A program made the translations under genes and the position numbers. The notes beneath the pieces were generated by a model. The model ran no database searches. It was not told where the DNA came from and saw nothing but the letters and a program-made list of their open reading frames with translations. A stretch of 6,697 nt of DNA from Planctomycetaceae bacterium (GTDB taxonomy: Bacteria; Planctomycetota; Planctomycetia; Pirellulales; Thermoguttaceae). The DNA lies in assembly GCA_031274385.1 (NCBI GenBank), contig JAISQH010000351.1:1-6697 (forward strand), read 5' to 3'. Of this stretch, positions 1-5,911 are shown one piece after another (within the stretch, counting starts at the first letter, position 1; each line of letters starts with the position of its first letter).

Positions 1-669
1 ATCTTTTTCAAACCAGGTATTGCCTTCCTGAATATCACTGACAAAATACCGGCTCGTCTTAAAACCATCACGTACGGCATCGCCGAAAATATTGTTCCAG
101 TATTCGTAAACTTCCTCGAAATTTTCTTCGGTGATAATTTTTTTGTCGGCGATTCCAAAAGTTTGTTGCGGATCAAGCCGTTTTCGTAACAATTCATCAA
201 ACGCATTAAAATCCGTCCGTTGAGCAAGATGGTAAATATGTAATTGTTTTGCCAACGGAGAATGAGCAAGATCATCAACAAGAACCGGATCGGGAATACT
301 TGGCGCCAAATCCCAATCGTAGTTTTCGTTGTCGTAAAATGGTTTCCATGTTATTGTTTCCGTTATGACGGCTTTACTGCGGTCAGCAAGGCAAAGAGTT
401 GGCGGGATCGGTTTATCGACACAATTATCAATTTTCGGTTGGCGTGAATATTTTAATTTTCGAACGTAATACAATGTCTGTGCCAAAACCTGCGCGAGAC
501 TTTTAATTGAGTCAAAGTGCTTGTCGTACTTAAACTCAAACAAGACGCGCGGTGTGTAAAGATCGTGTCGATCCGAAGTAACATACTCAACACCGAAATG
601 TGTTGCGTAAACGTGTTTAACGTCTTCTTCGGTCTTGGCGTTCTTTAATGCGTCGAAAAAAGTTTGCAT
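1..669 (-). CDS. Probable type IIG-like restriction/methyltransferase protein, N-terminal 223 residues (partial, runs off the left edge)
   Basis: The frame is open from an ATG at 669 to the window edge with no stop, giving 223 residues. An N-terminal PD-(D/E)xK-type nuclease core is visible: D36, then E45-F-K47 (in VLFEFKYD), followed by Q64-T-L-Y-Y68, which fits the QxxxY motif of RecB/HsdR-like nucleases. The following segment (PPTLCLADRSKA near 90, FYDNENYDWDLAPSIPDP at 111-128) resembles, from memory, the N-terminal part of large Eco57I/N6-adenine methyltransferase fusion enzymes. The methyltransferase motifs (NPPY and the SAM site) would lie beyond base 1 and cannot be seen, so the methylase part is inference. 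The gene starts 20 bp after the HEPN gene, in the same direction, so cotranscription is likely. No Shine-Dalgarno sequence precedes the ATG (upstream bases TTTTCGTTCTGTCC), so translation may be coupled. An alternative is a stand-alone nuclease. Confidence 0.72.
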   Translation of the reverse strand, partial: MQTFFDALKNAKTEEDVKHVYATHFGVEYVTSDRHDLYTPRVLFEFKYDKHFDSIKSLAQVLAQTLYYVRKLKYSRQPKIDNCVDKPIPPTLCLADRSKAVITETITWKPFYDNENYDWDLAPSIPDPVLVDDLAHSPLAKQLHIYHLAQRTDFNAFDELLRKRLDPQQTFGIADKKIITEENFEEVYEYWNNIFGDAVRDGFKTSRYFVSDIQEGNTWFEKD

Positions 670-689
670 GGACAGAACGAAAATTAAAA

Positions 690-1217
690 TTATTTGTACA
701 ACACTCCGTCAATTGCCTGCGCCAACTCATAAATATCCGCAAAAGCCGGTTGAACTCCCGATTTGAATGTCCAATATCGCCCATGAGCAAGCCAGTTCCG
801 AAACTTGAAAAATTGCTTGAGACGATTGACAACACTTCTTTTGACTAATCCATTCGCCAATAATTGTTCAAAAAGTTTACTGAGAGCAATCCGATGGCTA
901 GGTACTCCTTCAAATGTTTTCACCATTTTACGAACGGCTTTTGCTCTTGGATTTTTGGGACGCTGCTGACAACAATAATCACAATCAATACGAAACGCTG
1001 CCTCAATTGCGGCAAACAAATTTAAGCGTGCGTCGTAATCAGTTTCTTGAATATGTTTTATTAATAAATCGCGTCTTTCCTTCGCTGAGGAATCGGCAAG
1101 CATCTGTGGGGTCTGTGAGGAAAAAAATAACTTTAATGCCAGTTTGCGTTCTTCAAATATTCTTTTTATTTCGGCAAAAGTTAATTGTTCTCCTGATCTT
1201 GATAATTTTCTAGCCAC
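690..1217 (-). CDS. HEPN-domain protein (R-x4-H motif), putative RNase or toxin
   Basis: This is a 175-residue, apparently soluble, mostly helical protein. The key motif is R140-N-W-L-A-H145 in FKFRNWLAHGRYW, the R-x4-6-H signature of HEPN domains, many of which are metal-independent RNases in toxin-antitoxin, abortive-infection and restriction-linked systems. An upstream helix (about residues 62-77, ARLNLFAAIEAAFRI) would be the first long HEPN helix. A Cys cluster (C79, C82, C83 in DCDYCC) is unusual, and no function can be given to it. The start is GTG at 1217, chosen because GGAGG lies 6 nt upstream inside the end of the preceding gene. The two genes overlap by 8 bp, so translational coupling is likely. 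The stop is 20 bp before the nuclease/methyltransferase gene. The RNase activity is inferred from the motif, and a non-catalytic RNA-binding role remains possible. No MNT-type nucleotidyltransferase antitoxin is visible in the window. Confidence 0.75.
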   Translation of the reverse strand: MARKLSRSGEQLTFAEIKRIFEERKLALKLFFSSQTPQMLADSSAKERRDLLIKHIQETDYDARLNLFAAIEAAFRIDCDYCCQQRPKNPRAKAVRKMVKTFEGVPSHRIALSKLFEQLLANGLVKRSVVNRLKQFFKFRNWLAHGRYWTFKSGVQPAFADIYELAQAIDGVLYK

Positions 1218-1731
1218 CTAACACCTCCAGAAGAGCATCCAAAAAATTTTCTTCATCCAATTCGATATAGTACACATCAGGCGGTTCTGTGACTAATTTC
1301 CAAACATAATGCCGTTTGTGTTTTACCGGTTTTTTTGTAGCATTTTCTGTTCTTTTTTTACTTTTCGCGGAAAGTATCTGGAGCCGCTTCGTATCCCGAT
1401 CAACAAGGATAATTCGTCTCGTTTCAAAATCACTTTCCAAATCAACCCTGCCAAGTGCCCCCAATATGTATGTCCCAACCGGATTAAGCGATGCTTGTTT
1501 TCCAAAAATATCAATTTTTAAAGTCGGAGCATCGTATTCACCAATATATTCTTCGTTGACTTTAATCGTATCTTCGAATAATTGAACAGTATCTGAAAAT
1601 TCATTGAGATAAGATCGAATTTGCTTATAAAGTTCATCTACCTTAGCAAGATATTTCTCTTTACGTTGAGCAGATTTTTTTTTCTTTTTAAGACCTGTAT
1701 TGATAAAATCCTTAAAAGCGGTTTTGCTCAT
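1210..1731 (-). CDS. Hypothetical basic 173-aa protein, first gene of the HEPN/restriction cluster
   Basis: I do not recognise this protein with certainty. From the ATG at 1731 it has 173 residues. The N-terminal third is helical and very basic (five lysines at 15-19, many K/R to residue 30), with a likely coiled coil at about 22-60. The middle looks beta-rich, with a striking PVGTYILGALGRVDLE stretch (84-99) and RRIILVDRD (105-112). A second basic stretch (123-141, KKR/KHKR) leads to YVWKLVTEPPDVYYIELDEENFLDAL. I vaguely recall proteins ending in such a W-K...PP...I-x-L...E-x-F-x-D-A-L pattern, but cannot name a family. The frame stays open to an ATG at 1875, but that start lies inside the groEL terminator, whereas 1731 has GAGGG 8 nt upstream. 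The gene ends 8 bp inside the HEPN gene. It may be a partner, antitoxin or DNA-binding subunit of the cluster; this is inference from position and charge. Confidence 0.8.
   Translation of the reverse strand: MSKTAFKDFINTGLKKKKKSAQRKEKYLAKVDELYKQIRSYLNEFSDTVQLFEDTIKVNEEYIGEYDAPTLKIDIFGKQASLNPVGTYILGALGRVDLESDFETRRIILVDRDTKRLQILSAKSKKRTENATKKPVKHKRHYVWKLVTEPPDVYYIELDEENFLDALLEVLGG
1224..1228 (-). promoter_or_regulatory. Shine-Dalgarno GGAGG setting the GTG start of the HEPN gene
   Basis: On the minus strand GGAGG is followed by TGTTAG and then GTG at 1217. The site lies inside the last codons of the upstream gene. It supports both the non-ATG start and translational coupling. Confidence 0.75.
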
Positions 1732-1739
1732 TCTTATTT

Positions 1740-1744
1740 CCCTC
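1740..1744 (-). promoter_or_regulatory. Shine-Dalgarno GAGGG deciding the start at 1731
   Basis: GAGGG is followed by AAATAAGA (8 nt) and ATG on the minus strand. The longer reading from 1875 has no comparable site and would begin within a terminator stem. Confidence 0.7.
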
Positions 1745-1770
1745 AATTTTTCAGAACTTTTCAGGCAATT

Positions 1771-1785
1771 GAAATGTAACATTTC
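1771..1785. repeat. Small palindrome GAAATG-TAA-CATTTC, possible operator
   Basis: Perfect 6-bp inverted arms with a 3-bp spacer. The site overlaps the candidate -10 box and probable transcription start of the 173-aa protein gene, where a repressor would act. Its length is near what chance can give in AT-rich DNA. Confidence 0.3.
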
Positions 1786-1809
1786 TATTGTCTTATCATA
1801 ATTTATCAA
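1782..1809 (-). promoter_or_regulatory. Candidate sigma70-like promoter of the HEPN/restriction cluster
   Basis: On the minus strand TTGATA (1809-1804, 5/6 to consensus) is separated by 16 bp from TAGAAA (1787-1782, 4/6). It sits between the groEL terminator and the first gene of the cluster, where a promoter is expected. The region is AT-rich, so chance matches are common and the call is tentative. Confidence 0.3.
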
Positions 1810-1855
1810 AACGATATTTTTACAAATCGGTTTCACGTTTTCATTCTTTGACTTG

Positions 1856-1891
1856 AAAAAGACGCCGCACAACACTTCCGGGTTGCGCGGC
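1856..1891 (-). terminator. Rho-independent terminator of the groES-groEL block
   Basis: Read on the minus strand, GCCGCGCAAC (1891-1882), loop CCGGAAGT and GTTGTGCGGC (1873-1864) form a 10-bp stem with a single G:U pair. It is followed by GTC and then five U (1860-1856). It begins 36 bp past the stop of groEL copy 2 and separates the chaperonins from the HEPN/restriction cluster. Confidence 0.9.
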
Positions 1892-1926
1892 TAAAAGTGG
1901 TCAAGCCGTTTTGTGAAACGCATTCT

Positions 1927-3540
1927 TTAGATAACGGCACCATAGATGTCGTTTTTGTCTTCTTTTTTGTAATCGGTGACAAGCGTTTCGGTTGTCAACA
2001 TCAACCCCGAAATACTGGCGGCATTGGTCAACGCAGTACGAACCACCTTGAGCGGATCAATAATTCCCGCCTTGAACATGTCAACATATTTACCGGCGTT
2101 GGCGTCGTAACCTGTATTCGTCGGCTTTTGCAAAACTTCGTCGGCAATCACGCTGCCATCAAGACCGCAGTTTTCGGCAATCTGAATCATTGGTTTTGCT
2201 AAAACACGCAACACAATATCAACACCAACCTTTTCGTCACCTTTAACCGAACCGCGAACTTTTTCAACGGCTTCCCTGCAACGGAGCAATGCCACACCGC
2301 CGCCGGGCAAAATGCCTTCTTGCGCTGCGGCACGAGTTGCGTGAAGAGCGTCTTCAATTCGAGCCTTTTTCTGTTTCATTTCGGCTTCGGTGCTGGCTCC
2401 AACCTGAATAACCGCAACTCCGCCACTCAACTTCGCAAGACGTTCCTGAAATTTTTCACGATCATAATCGCTCTCCGTTGTTTCAATTTGCTTTTTCAAC
2501 AAATCAATCCGGGCTTTCAGTTCTTCTTTCTTACCGCCGCCTTTCACAATAACGGTTGCGTCTTTATCAACGGTAATTTGTTGCGCTTTTCCGAGTTGTT
2601 CCAGCGTTACGTTTTCGAGTTTGATTCCGAGATCTTCGCTGATCACCACGCCGCCGGTTAAAACCGCAATGTCTTGAAGCATTGCCTTGCGCCGGTCTCC
2701 GAATCCGGGAGCCTTGACCGCAGCCACATTGAGAATACCACGCAATTTGTTGACAACAAGCATCGTCATCGCTTCATTATCAACATCTTCCGCAATAATC
2801 AAAAGCGGCTTCATCGATTGCGAAACCTTTTCGAGTAACGGAATCAATTCCCTGATATTACTGATCTTCTTTTCGTGCAGTAAAATCAAAGCATTTTCCA
2901 GAACACAATTCATTTTTGCCGTGTCGTTGATAAAGTACGGCGAAATGTAACCTTTATCGAATTGCATTCCTTCAACAACTTCATACGTTGTTTCGGCGGT
3001 CTTGCCTTCTTCCACCGTGATGACGCCATCGTTTCCGACCGCTTCCATCGCTTCGGCAAGAAGGTTACCGATTTCCGTATCGTTGTTGGCGGAGATGGCA
3101 CCAACGTTCGCAATCTCCTGCTTTGTTGTTACCGCTTTGGTGAGCGAAGTCAATTGCTCCACCGCGGCATCCACCGCCTTGTCAATACCGCGACGCAGTG
3201 CGGTCGGATTCGCTCCGGCTGCGATATTTTTGAGTCCTTCCTTGAAAATGGCGCGGGCAAGAACTGTTGCGGTTGTTGTTCCGTCGCCTGCAAGATCGGA
3301 TGTTTTCGATGCAACCTCATTAACGAGTTTCGCACCCATGTTTTCGAACGGGTCTTCCAGTTCGATTTCTTTACTAACGCTGACGCCGTCTTTGGTGACA
3401 GTCGGTCCGCCGTAAGATTTGTTCAAAATAACGTTGCGCCCCGTCGGTCCCATCGTAACGGCAACGACATCCGCAAGTTTATTGACGCCATCCAGAATTT
3501 TCTTCCGGGCATCATCACTGAATATAAGTTGTTTAGCCAT
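1927..3540 (-). CDS. groEL: 60 kDa chaperonin GroEL, copy 2 (no Met/Gly tail)
   Basis: A full-length group I chaperonin of 537 residues, the ATP-driven folding ring in the cytoplasm that works with GroES. Seen directly: the equatorial nucleotide site TMGPTGRN (29-36), D51 in VTKDGVS (E. coli D52 position), GDGTTTATVL (85-94), D397 in IEDALHATRAA (E. coli D398 position) and GGG (413-415). The apical domain keeps the polypeptide-binding aromatics in DKGYISPYF (Y198, Y202, F203) and APGFGDRRKAML. The C-terminus ends in YKKEDKNDIYGAVI and lacks the usual Gly-Gly-Met repeats, which in known GroELs fill the cavity floor. The start is the ATG at 3540 (MAKQLIFSDDARKK). No Shine-Dalgarno precedes it (upstream TTAACAAAATAGA). 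It lies 128 bp after groES in the usual groES-groEL order, with an intervening hairpin and heptamer repeats, and ends at a strong terminator. Function is certain by family; specialisation against copy 1 is inference. Confidence 0.97.
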   Translation of the reverse strand: MAKQLIFSDDARKKILDGVNKLADVVAVTMGPTGRNVILNKSYGGPTVTKDGVSVSKEIELEDPFENMGAKLVNEVASKTSDLAGDGTTTATVLARAIFKEGLKNIAAGANPTALRRGIDKAVDAAVEQLTSLTKAVTTKQEIANVGAISANNDTEIGNLLAEAMEAVGNDGVITVEEGKTAETTYEVVEGMQFDKGYISPYFINDTAKMNCVLENALILLHEKKISNIRELIPLLEKVSQSMKPLLIIAEDVDNEAMTMLVVNKLRGILNVAAVKAPGFGDRRKAMLQDIAVLTGGVVISEDLGIKLENVTLEQLGKAQQITVDKDATVIVKGGGKKEELKARIDLLKKQIETTESDYDREKFQERLAKLSGGVAVIQVGASTEAEMKQKKARIEDALHATRAAAQEGILPGGGVALLRCREAVEKVRGSVKGDEKVGVDIVLRVLAKPMIQIAENCGLDGSVIADEVLQKPTNTGYDANAGKYVDMFKAGIIDPLKVVRTALTNAASISGLMLTTETLVTDYKKEDKNDIYGAVI

Positions 3541-3548
3541 TCTATTTT

Positions 3549-3576
3549 GTTAATCGTTAATAGTTAATAATGAATT
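3549..3576. repeat. Degenerate heptamer tandem repeat just upstream of groEL copy 2
   Basis: Four consecutive 7-bp units: GTTAATC, GTTAATA, GTTAATA, ATGAATT. They start 8 bp upstream of the groEL copy 2 start codon and occupy the place where a ribosome binding site would be expected. The same 7-bp periodicity recurs at 3643-3671 and 6018-6127. Confidence 0.6.
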
Positions 3577-3599
3577 GTTTATCACGAAACGCCGACAGC

Positions 3600-3653
3600 G
3601 AACAGTGAATCTATGTTGAAACGAAATGAATCTTTTCTCATGATTCACTGTTC
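3600..3653. repeat. 12-bp inverted repeat in the groES-groEL gap
   Basis: GAACAGTGAATC (3600-3611) and GATTCACTGTTC (3642-3653) are perfect complements around a 30-bp loop. The transcript could fold this into one large hairpin, or into a smaller competing one using GATTCAT (minus strand, 3632-3626). No U-run follows, so it does not look like a terminator. It may act in mRNA processing or simply be a repeat family member. Confidence 0.65.
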
Positions 3654-3671
3654 ACTCTCAACGATTCATTA
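3643..3671. repeat. Heptamer tandem repeat overlapping the groES stop codon
   Basis: Plus-strand units ATTCACT, GTTCACT, CTCAACG, ATTCATT run into A3671, so the last unit contains the groES stop codon. The consensus is the same as the units at 6099-6119. Confidence 0.5.
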
Positions 3672-3971
3672 CTTTACGACTTTGGCAAGAACATCGGATT
3701 CGCGCAGAATCTTGATTTCTTGTCCATCAATTTCAATGTCGCTGCCGGAGTATTTGCCGTAGATGACTTCATCACCGATGACAACACTCAGCGGAGCACG
3801 TTCGCCCGAATCCAGCAATTTACCGGGTCCAACCGCAATCACGGTTCCGCGTTGCGGTTTTTCTTTGGCAGTGTCCGGCAGGAAAAGACCGCCTGCGGTT
3901 TTTTCTTCTGCTTCGACAGGTTGAACGACAATACGATCATCCAATGGTTTCAGATTAATTTTTTTCGACAT
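3669..3971 (-). CDS. groES: 10 kDa co-chaperonin GroES
   Basis: A complete 100-residue GroES, the heptameric lid that caps GroEL and triggers substrate release. Seen directly: the N-terminal KPLDDRIVVQPVEAEEKTAGG, then the mobile-loop GroEL-binding tripeptide in GGLFLPD (27-33; L29-F30-L31 takes the place of E. coli I-V-L), GTVIAVGPGK (42-51), the roof-loop region (about 51-63), VIGDEVIYGKYSGSDIEIDG and the terminal EIKILRESDVLAKVV. The start is the ATG at 3971, with AAAGGA 9 nt upstream. It is the only groES in the window and lies between two groEL genes, 146 bp after copy 1 and 128 bp before copy 2, so it may serve both. A sigma70-like promoter in the upstream gap suggests it can be transcribed without copy 1. 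Identification is secure. Confidence 0.97.
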   Translation of the reverse strand: MSKKINLKPLDDRIVVQPVEAEEKTAGGLFLPDTAKEKPQRGTVIAVGPGKLLDSGERAPLSVVIGDEVIYGKYSGSDIEIDGQEIKILRESDVLAKVVK

Positions 3972-3999
3972 AGTTTATGTTCCTTTCGTAAAATTTGTA

Positions 4000-4023
4000 T
4001 TAGTTATGTTGTTAGTTATGTTG
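4000..4023. repeat. Tandem 12-bp direct repeat in the groES leader
   Basis: TTAGTTATGTTG occurs twice without a break (4000-4011, 4012-4023). It lies within the predicted 5' leader of groES, 28 bp upstream of the start codon. No function is evident. Confidence 0.6.
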
Positions 4024-4052
4024 AAGTGACAATTAAAAACCAACAATTGAAA

Positions 4053-4081
4053 ATTCTATTTGTAATAAAAAGGTTAGACAA
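4053..4081 (-). promoter_or_regulatory. Candidate sigma70-like promoter of groES (and groEL copy 2)
   Basis: On the minus strand TTGTCT (4081-4076, 4/6) is separated by exactly 17 bp from TAGAAT (4058-4053, 5/6). The predicted start near 4046 leaves a leader of about 75 nt. No convincing terminator follows groEL copy 1, so read-through could also supply groES. The 10-bp inverted repeat AATTGAAAAT/ATTTTCAATT (4045-4054, 4092-4101) overlaps the -10 box. Confidence 0.5.
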
Positions 4082-4117
4082 ATATTTTTTCATTTTCAAT
4101 TATTTGTTTCCAATTAT

Positions 4118-5788
4118 TTAGAATCCCATGCCTCCCATGCCTCCCATTCCGCTCATGCCTCCCATCCCGTCCATGCCTGCTCCCGGCGGAGGACCGGCGG
4201 GTTCTTCTTTCGGAATATCGGTAATGGTACAGGAAGTTGTCAGGAGCAACCCGGCAACACTGGCGGCATTGGTCAATGCCGTTTTGACAACCTTTGCCGG
4301 ATCAATAATTCCGGCTTCAAATAAATCGCCATAGACGTTTTTGTCGGCATCGAATCCATCGTTTTTGCCTTTCATCTGACGAATCCGATTGACAACAACC
4401 GCCCCGTCAATTCCGGCGTTTTCCGCAATACCCCGAACCGGTGCATCGAGAATTTTCTTGATAATTTGGACGCCGAATTTTTCGTCGCCGACGGCTTCGA
4501 GTTTATCGAGCGATTTTTCGCTACGGAGCAACGCAACACCGCCGCCGGGAACAATCCCTTCTTCAAGAGCCGCTTTGGTTGCCGCGCGGGCATCTTCGTA
4601 GAGATATTTACGTTCTTTGAGTTCGGTTTCGGTTGCGGCACCGACATTGATCTGAGCAACACCGCCCGCAAGTTTCGCAAGCCGTTCCTGCAACTTTTCT
4701 TTGTCGTAAGAACTGGTTGTTGTTTCGATTTCACGTTTAATCGCCGCAACACGCCCCTCAATTTCGACTTTCTTTCCGGCACCGCCCACCATCGTGGTAT
4801 TTTCCGAAGTGATCGTCACTTTCTTGCAACGCCCAAGATCAGACAATTTCACGGCATCCAGTTGAACACCGAGGTCTTTGTAAATGGCGGTTGCGGCAGT
4901 CAAAATCGCAATATCGCCAAGCATGGCTTTGCGGCGGTCGCCATATCCGGGAGCCTTCACCGCACAAACATTCAAAAGACCGCGAAGTTTGTTGACAACA
5001 AGCGTTGCAAGAGCTTCGCCTTCAATATCTTCGGCAATAATGAGAAGCGGTTTGCTCTGTTTTGAAACGGCTTCAAGCAACGGAATCAATGGTTTGGCGT
5101 TGGAGATTTTTTCCTCGTGAACCAAAACGAGCGCGTCTTCAAGACTGACGGTTTGGTCATCGGGGTTTGTGACGAAGTGTGGGGAAAGAAAACCGCGGTC
5201 GAATTGCATTCCTTCGACGACTTCGACATACGTTTCGGATTGTTTGCCTTCTTCGACGGTGATAACACCGTCTTTGCCGACTTTGACAAACGCTTCGGCT
5301 AAGATTTTGCCGATTCCCGGATCGTTATTTCCGGCAATGGCGGCGACTTGCTCGATTTCTTTTTTGTTCTTTTCGCTAACGGGAGTTGCGAGTTTGGCAA
5401 CGGCTTCGCAGACGGCGGCGGCTCCTTTGGCGATTCCTCGTGAAAGAGCCATCGGATCGGCTCCGGCGGCGACCATTTTAAGACCTTCGAGATAAATCGC
5501 TTCGGCAAGTACGGTTGCGGTAGTTGTTCCGTCACCGGCAACCGTATTGGTTTTCGACGCGGCTTCTTTCACAATTTGGGCACCCAAATTTTCTTCAGGG
5601 TCACTCAGCGTGATTTCTTCGGCAACCGTCACACCGTCCTTTGTCACTTTGGGTGCGCCCCAACCTTTATCGAGAACCGCATTTCGACCTCGCGGTCCCA
5701 AGGTACTTTTGACAGCACGGGTTAATTTAGAGACGCCTACAGCCAACGGTTGGCGGGCGGCGTCATCAAACGACATTTTTTTGGACAC
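4118..5788 (-). CDS. groEL: 60 kDa chaperonin GroEL, copy 1 (with Met/Gly-rich tail)
   Basis: A full-length 556-residue group I chaperonin. The ATP site is intact: TLGPRGRN (29-36), D51 in VTKDGVTVAEE, GDGTTTATVL (85-94), D399 in YEDARAATKAA and GGG (415-417). The apical site reads DRGFLSPHF (197-205), so the two E. coli tyrosines at 199 and 203 are replaced by F200 and H204, whereas copy 2 keeps both. The N-terminus (DDAARQPLAVGVSKLTRAVK, KGWGAPKVTKDG) is also diverged, which suggests a specialised paralogue. The tail (538-556) is built of GM/GGM units, as in most GroELs, after a Pro/Gly linker. The start is GTG at 5788, with AAGGAG 9 nt upstream; the ATG at 5776 would sit 21 nt from that site and is less likely. 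It is first in the chaperonin block, preceded by a sigma54-type promoter and a leader hairpin, and followed after 146 bp by groES. Substrate specialisation is inference. Confidence 0.97.
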   Translation of the reverse strand: MSKKMSFDDAARQPLAVGVSKLTRAVKSTLGPRGRNAVLDKGWGAPKVTKDGVTVAEEITLSDPEENLGAQIVKEAASKTNTVAGDGTTTATVLAEAIYLEGLKMVAAGADPMALSRGIAKGAAAVCEAVAKLATPVSEKNKKEIEQVAAIAGNNDPGIGKILAEAFVKVGKDGVITVEEGKQSETYVEVVEGMQFDRGFLSPHFVTNPDDQTVSLEDALVLVHEEKISNAKPLIPLLEAVSKQSKPLLIIAEDIEGEALATLVVNKLRGLLNVCAVKAPGYGDRRKAMLGDIAILTAATAIYKDLGVQLDAVKLSDLGRCKKVTITSENTTMVGGAGKKVEIEGRVAAIKREIETTTSSYDKEKLQERLAKLAGGVAQINVGAATETELKERKYLYEDARAATKAALEEGIVPGGGVALLRSEKSLDKLEAVGDEKFGVQIIKKILDAPVRGIAENAGIDGAVVVNRIRQMKGKNDGFDADKNVYGDLFEAGIIDPAKVVKTALTNAASVAGLLLTTSCTITDIPKEEPAGPPPGAGMDGMGGMSGMGGMGGMGF

Positions 5789-5797
5789 GTTCTGTAA

Positions 5798-5803
5798 CTC
5801 CTT
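5798..5803 (-). promoter_or_regulatory. Shine-Dalgarno AAGGAG setting the GTG start of groEL copy 1
   Basis: AAGGAG, then TTACAGAAC (9 nt), then GTG on the minus strand. It decides for the GTG at 5788 over the in-frame ATG at 5776. Confidence 0.75.
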
Positions 5804-5830
5804 TGTTTGAAGGGATCAGATATCAGGGGC

Positions 5831-5872
5831 GGAGAATGGCGGGGACAATTCTGTTCCCGCACTTTTTTCTCC
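5831..5872 (-). promoter_or_regulatory. Structured leader hairpin of groEL copy 1
   Basis: In the minus-strand transcript an inner 9-bp stem, GCGGGAACA (5860-5852) with TGTCCCCGC (5847-5839), has one A-C mismatch and a 4-nt GAAT loop. It is extended by an outer 6-bp stem, GGAGAA (5872-5867) with TTCTCC (5836-5831), across a small internal loop. The structure lies between the predicted sigma54 start near 5901 and the ribosome site at 5803. It could stabilise the mRNA or sense temperature; neither is shown. On the plus strand the same hairpin has a G:U instead of the mismatch and is followed by six T (5863-5868), so it could also stop antisense transcription. Confidence 0.6.
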
Positions 5873-5911
5873 TCTCTGGTGGCAGTACATACGATTTTAA
5901 CAAACAACAAA

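Noticed and set aside
914..1213. Plus-strand open frame opposite the HEPN gene.
   Set aside because: The minus-strand frame has a clear ribosome site, coupling and the HEPN motif; the plus frame has none of these.
1732..1875. N-terminal extension of the 173-aa protein to an ATG at 1875 (221 residues).
   Set aside because: The ATG lies inside the groEL terminator hairpin and has no ribosome site, while the ATG at 1731 has GAGGG at 8 nt.
2962..3567. Long plus-strand open frame of about 200 codons opposite groEL copy 2.
   Set aside because: It is antisense to a conserved groEL frame, its product resembles nothing known, and it arises from codon bias on the other strand.
4045..4101. AATTGAAAAT/ATTTTCAATT inverted repeat as terminator of groEL copy 1.
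   Set aside because: The stem is AT-only in effect, the loop is 37 bp and no U-run follows the 3' arm on the minus strand.
3720..4121. Plus-strand open frame of about 130 codons across groES and its leader.
   Set aside because: A shadow of groES running into AT-rich intergenic DNA; no ribosome site and no recognisable product.
4128..4180. Short tandem DNA repeat at the end of groEL copy 1.
   Set aside because: It is the coding sequence of the usual Gly/Met-rich GroEL tail.
5839..5868. Rho-independent terminator of a plus-strand gene.
   Set aside because: No plus-strand gene lies upstream; only groEL copy 1 on the other strand. It is kept as a leader hairpin that could incidentally stop antisense transcription.
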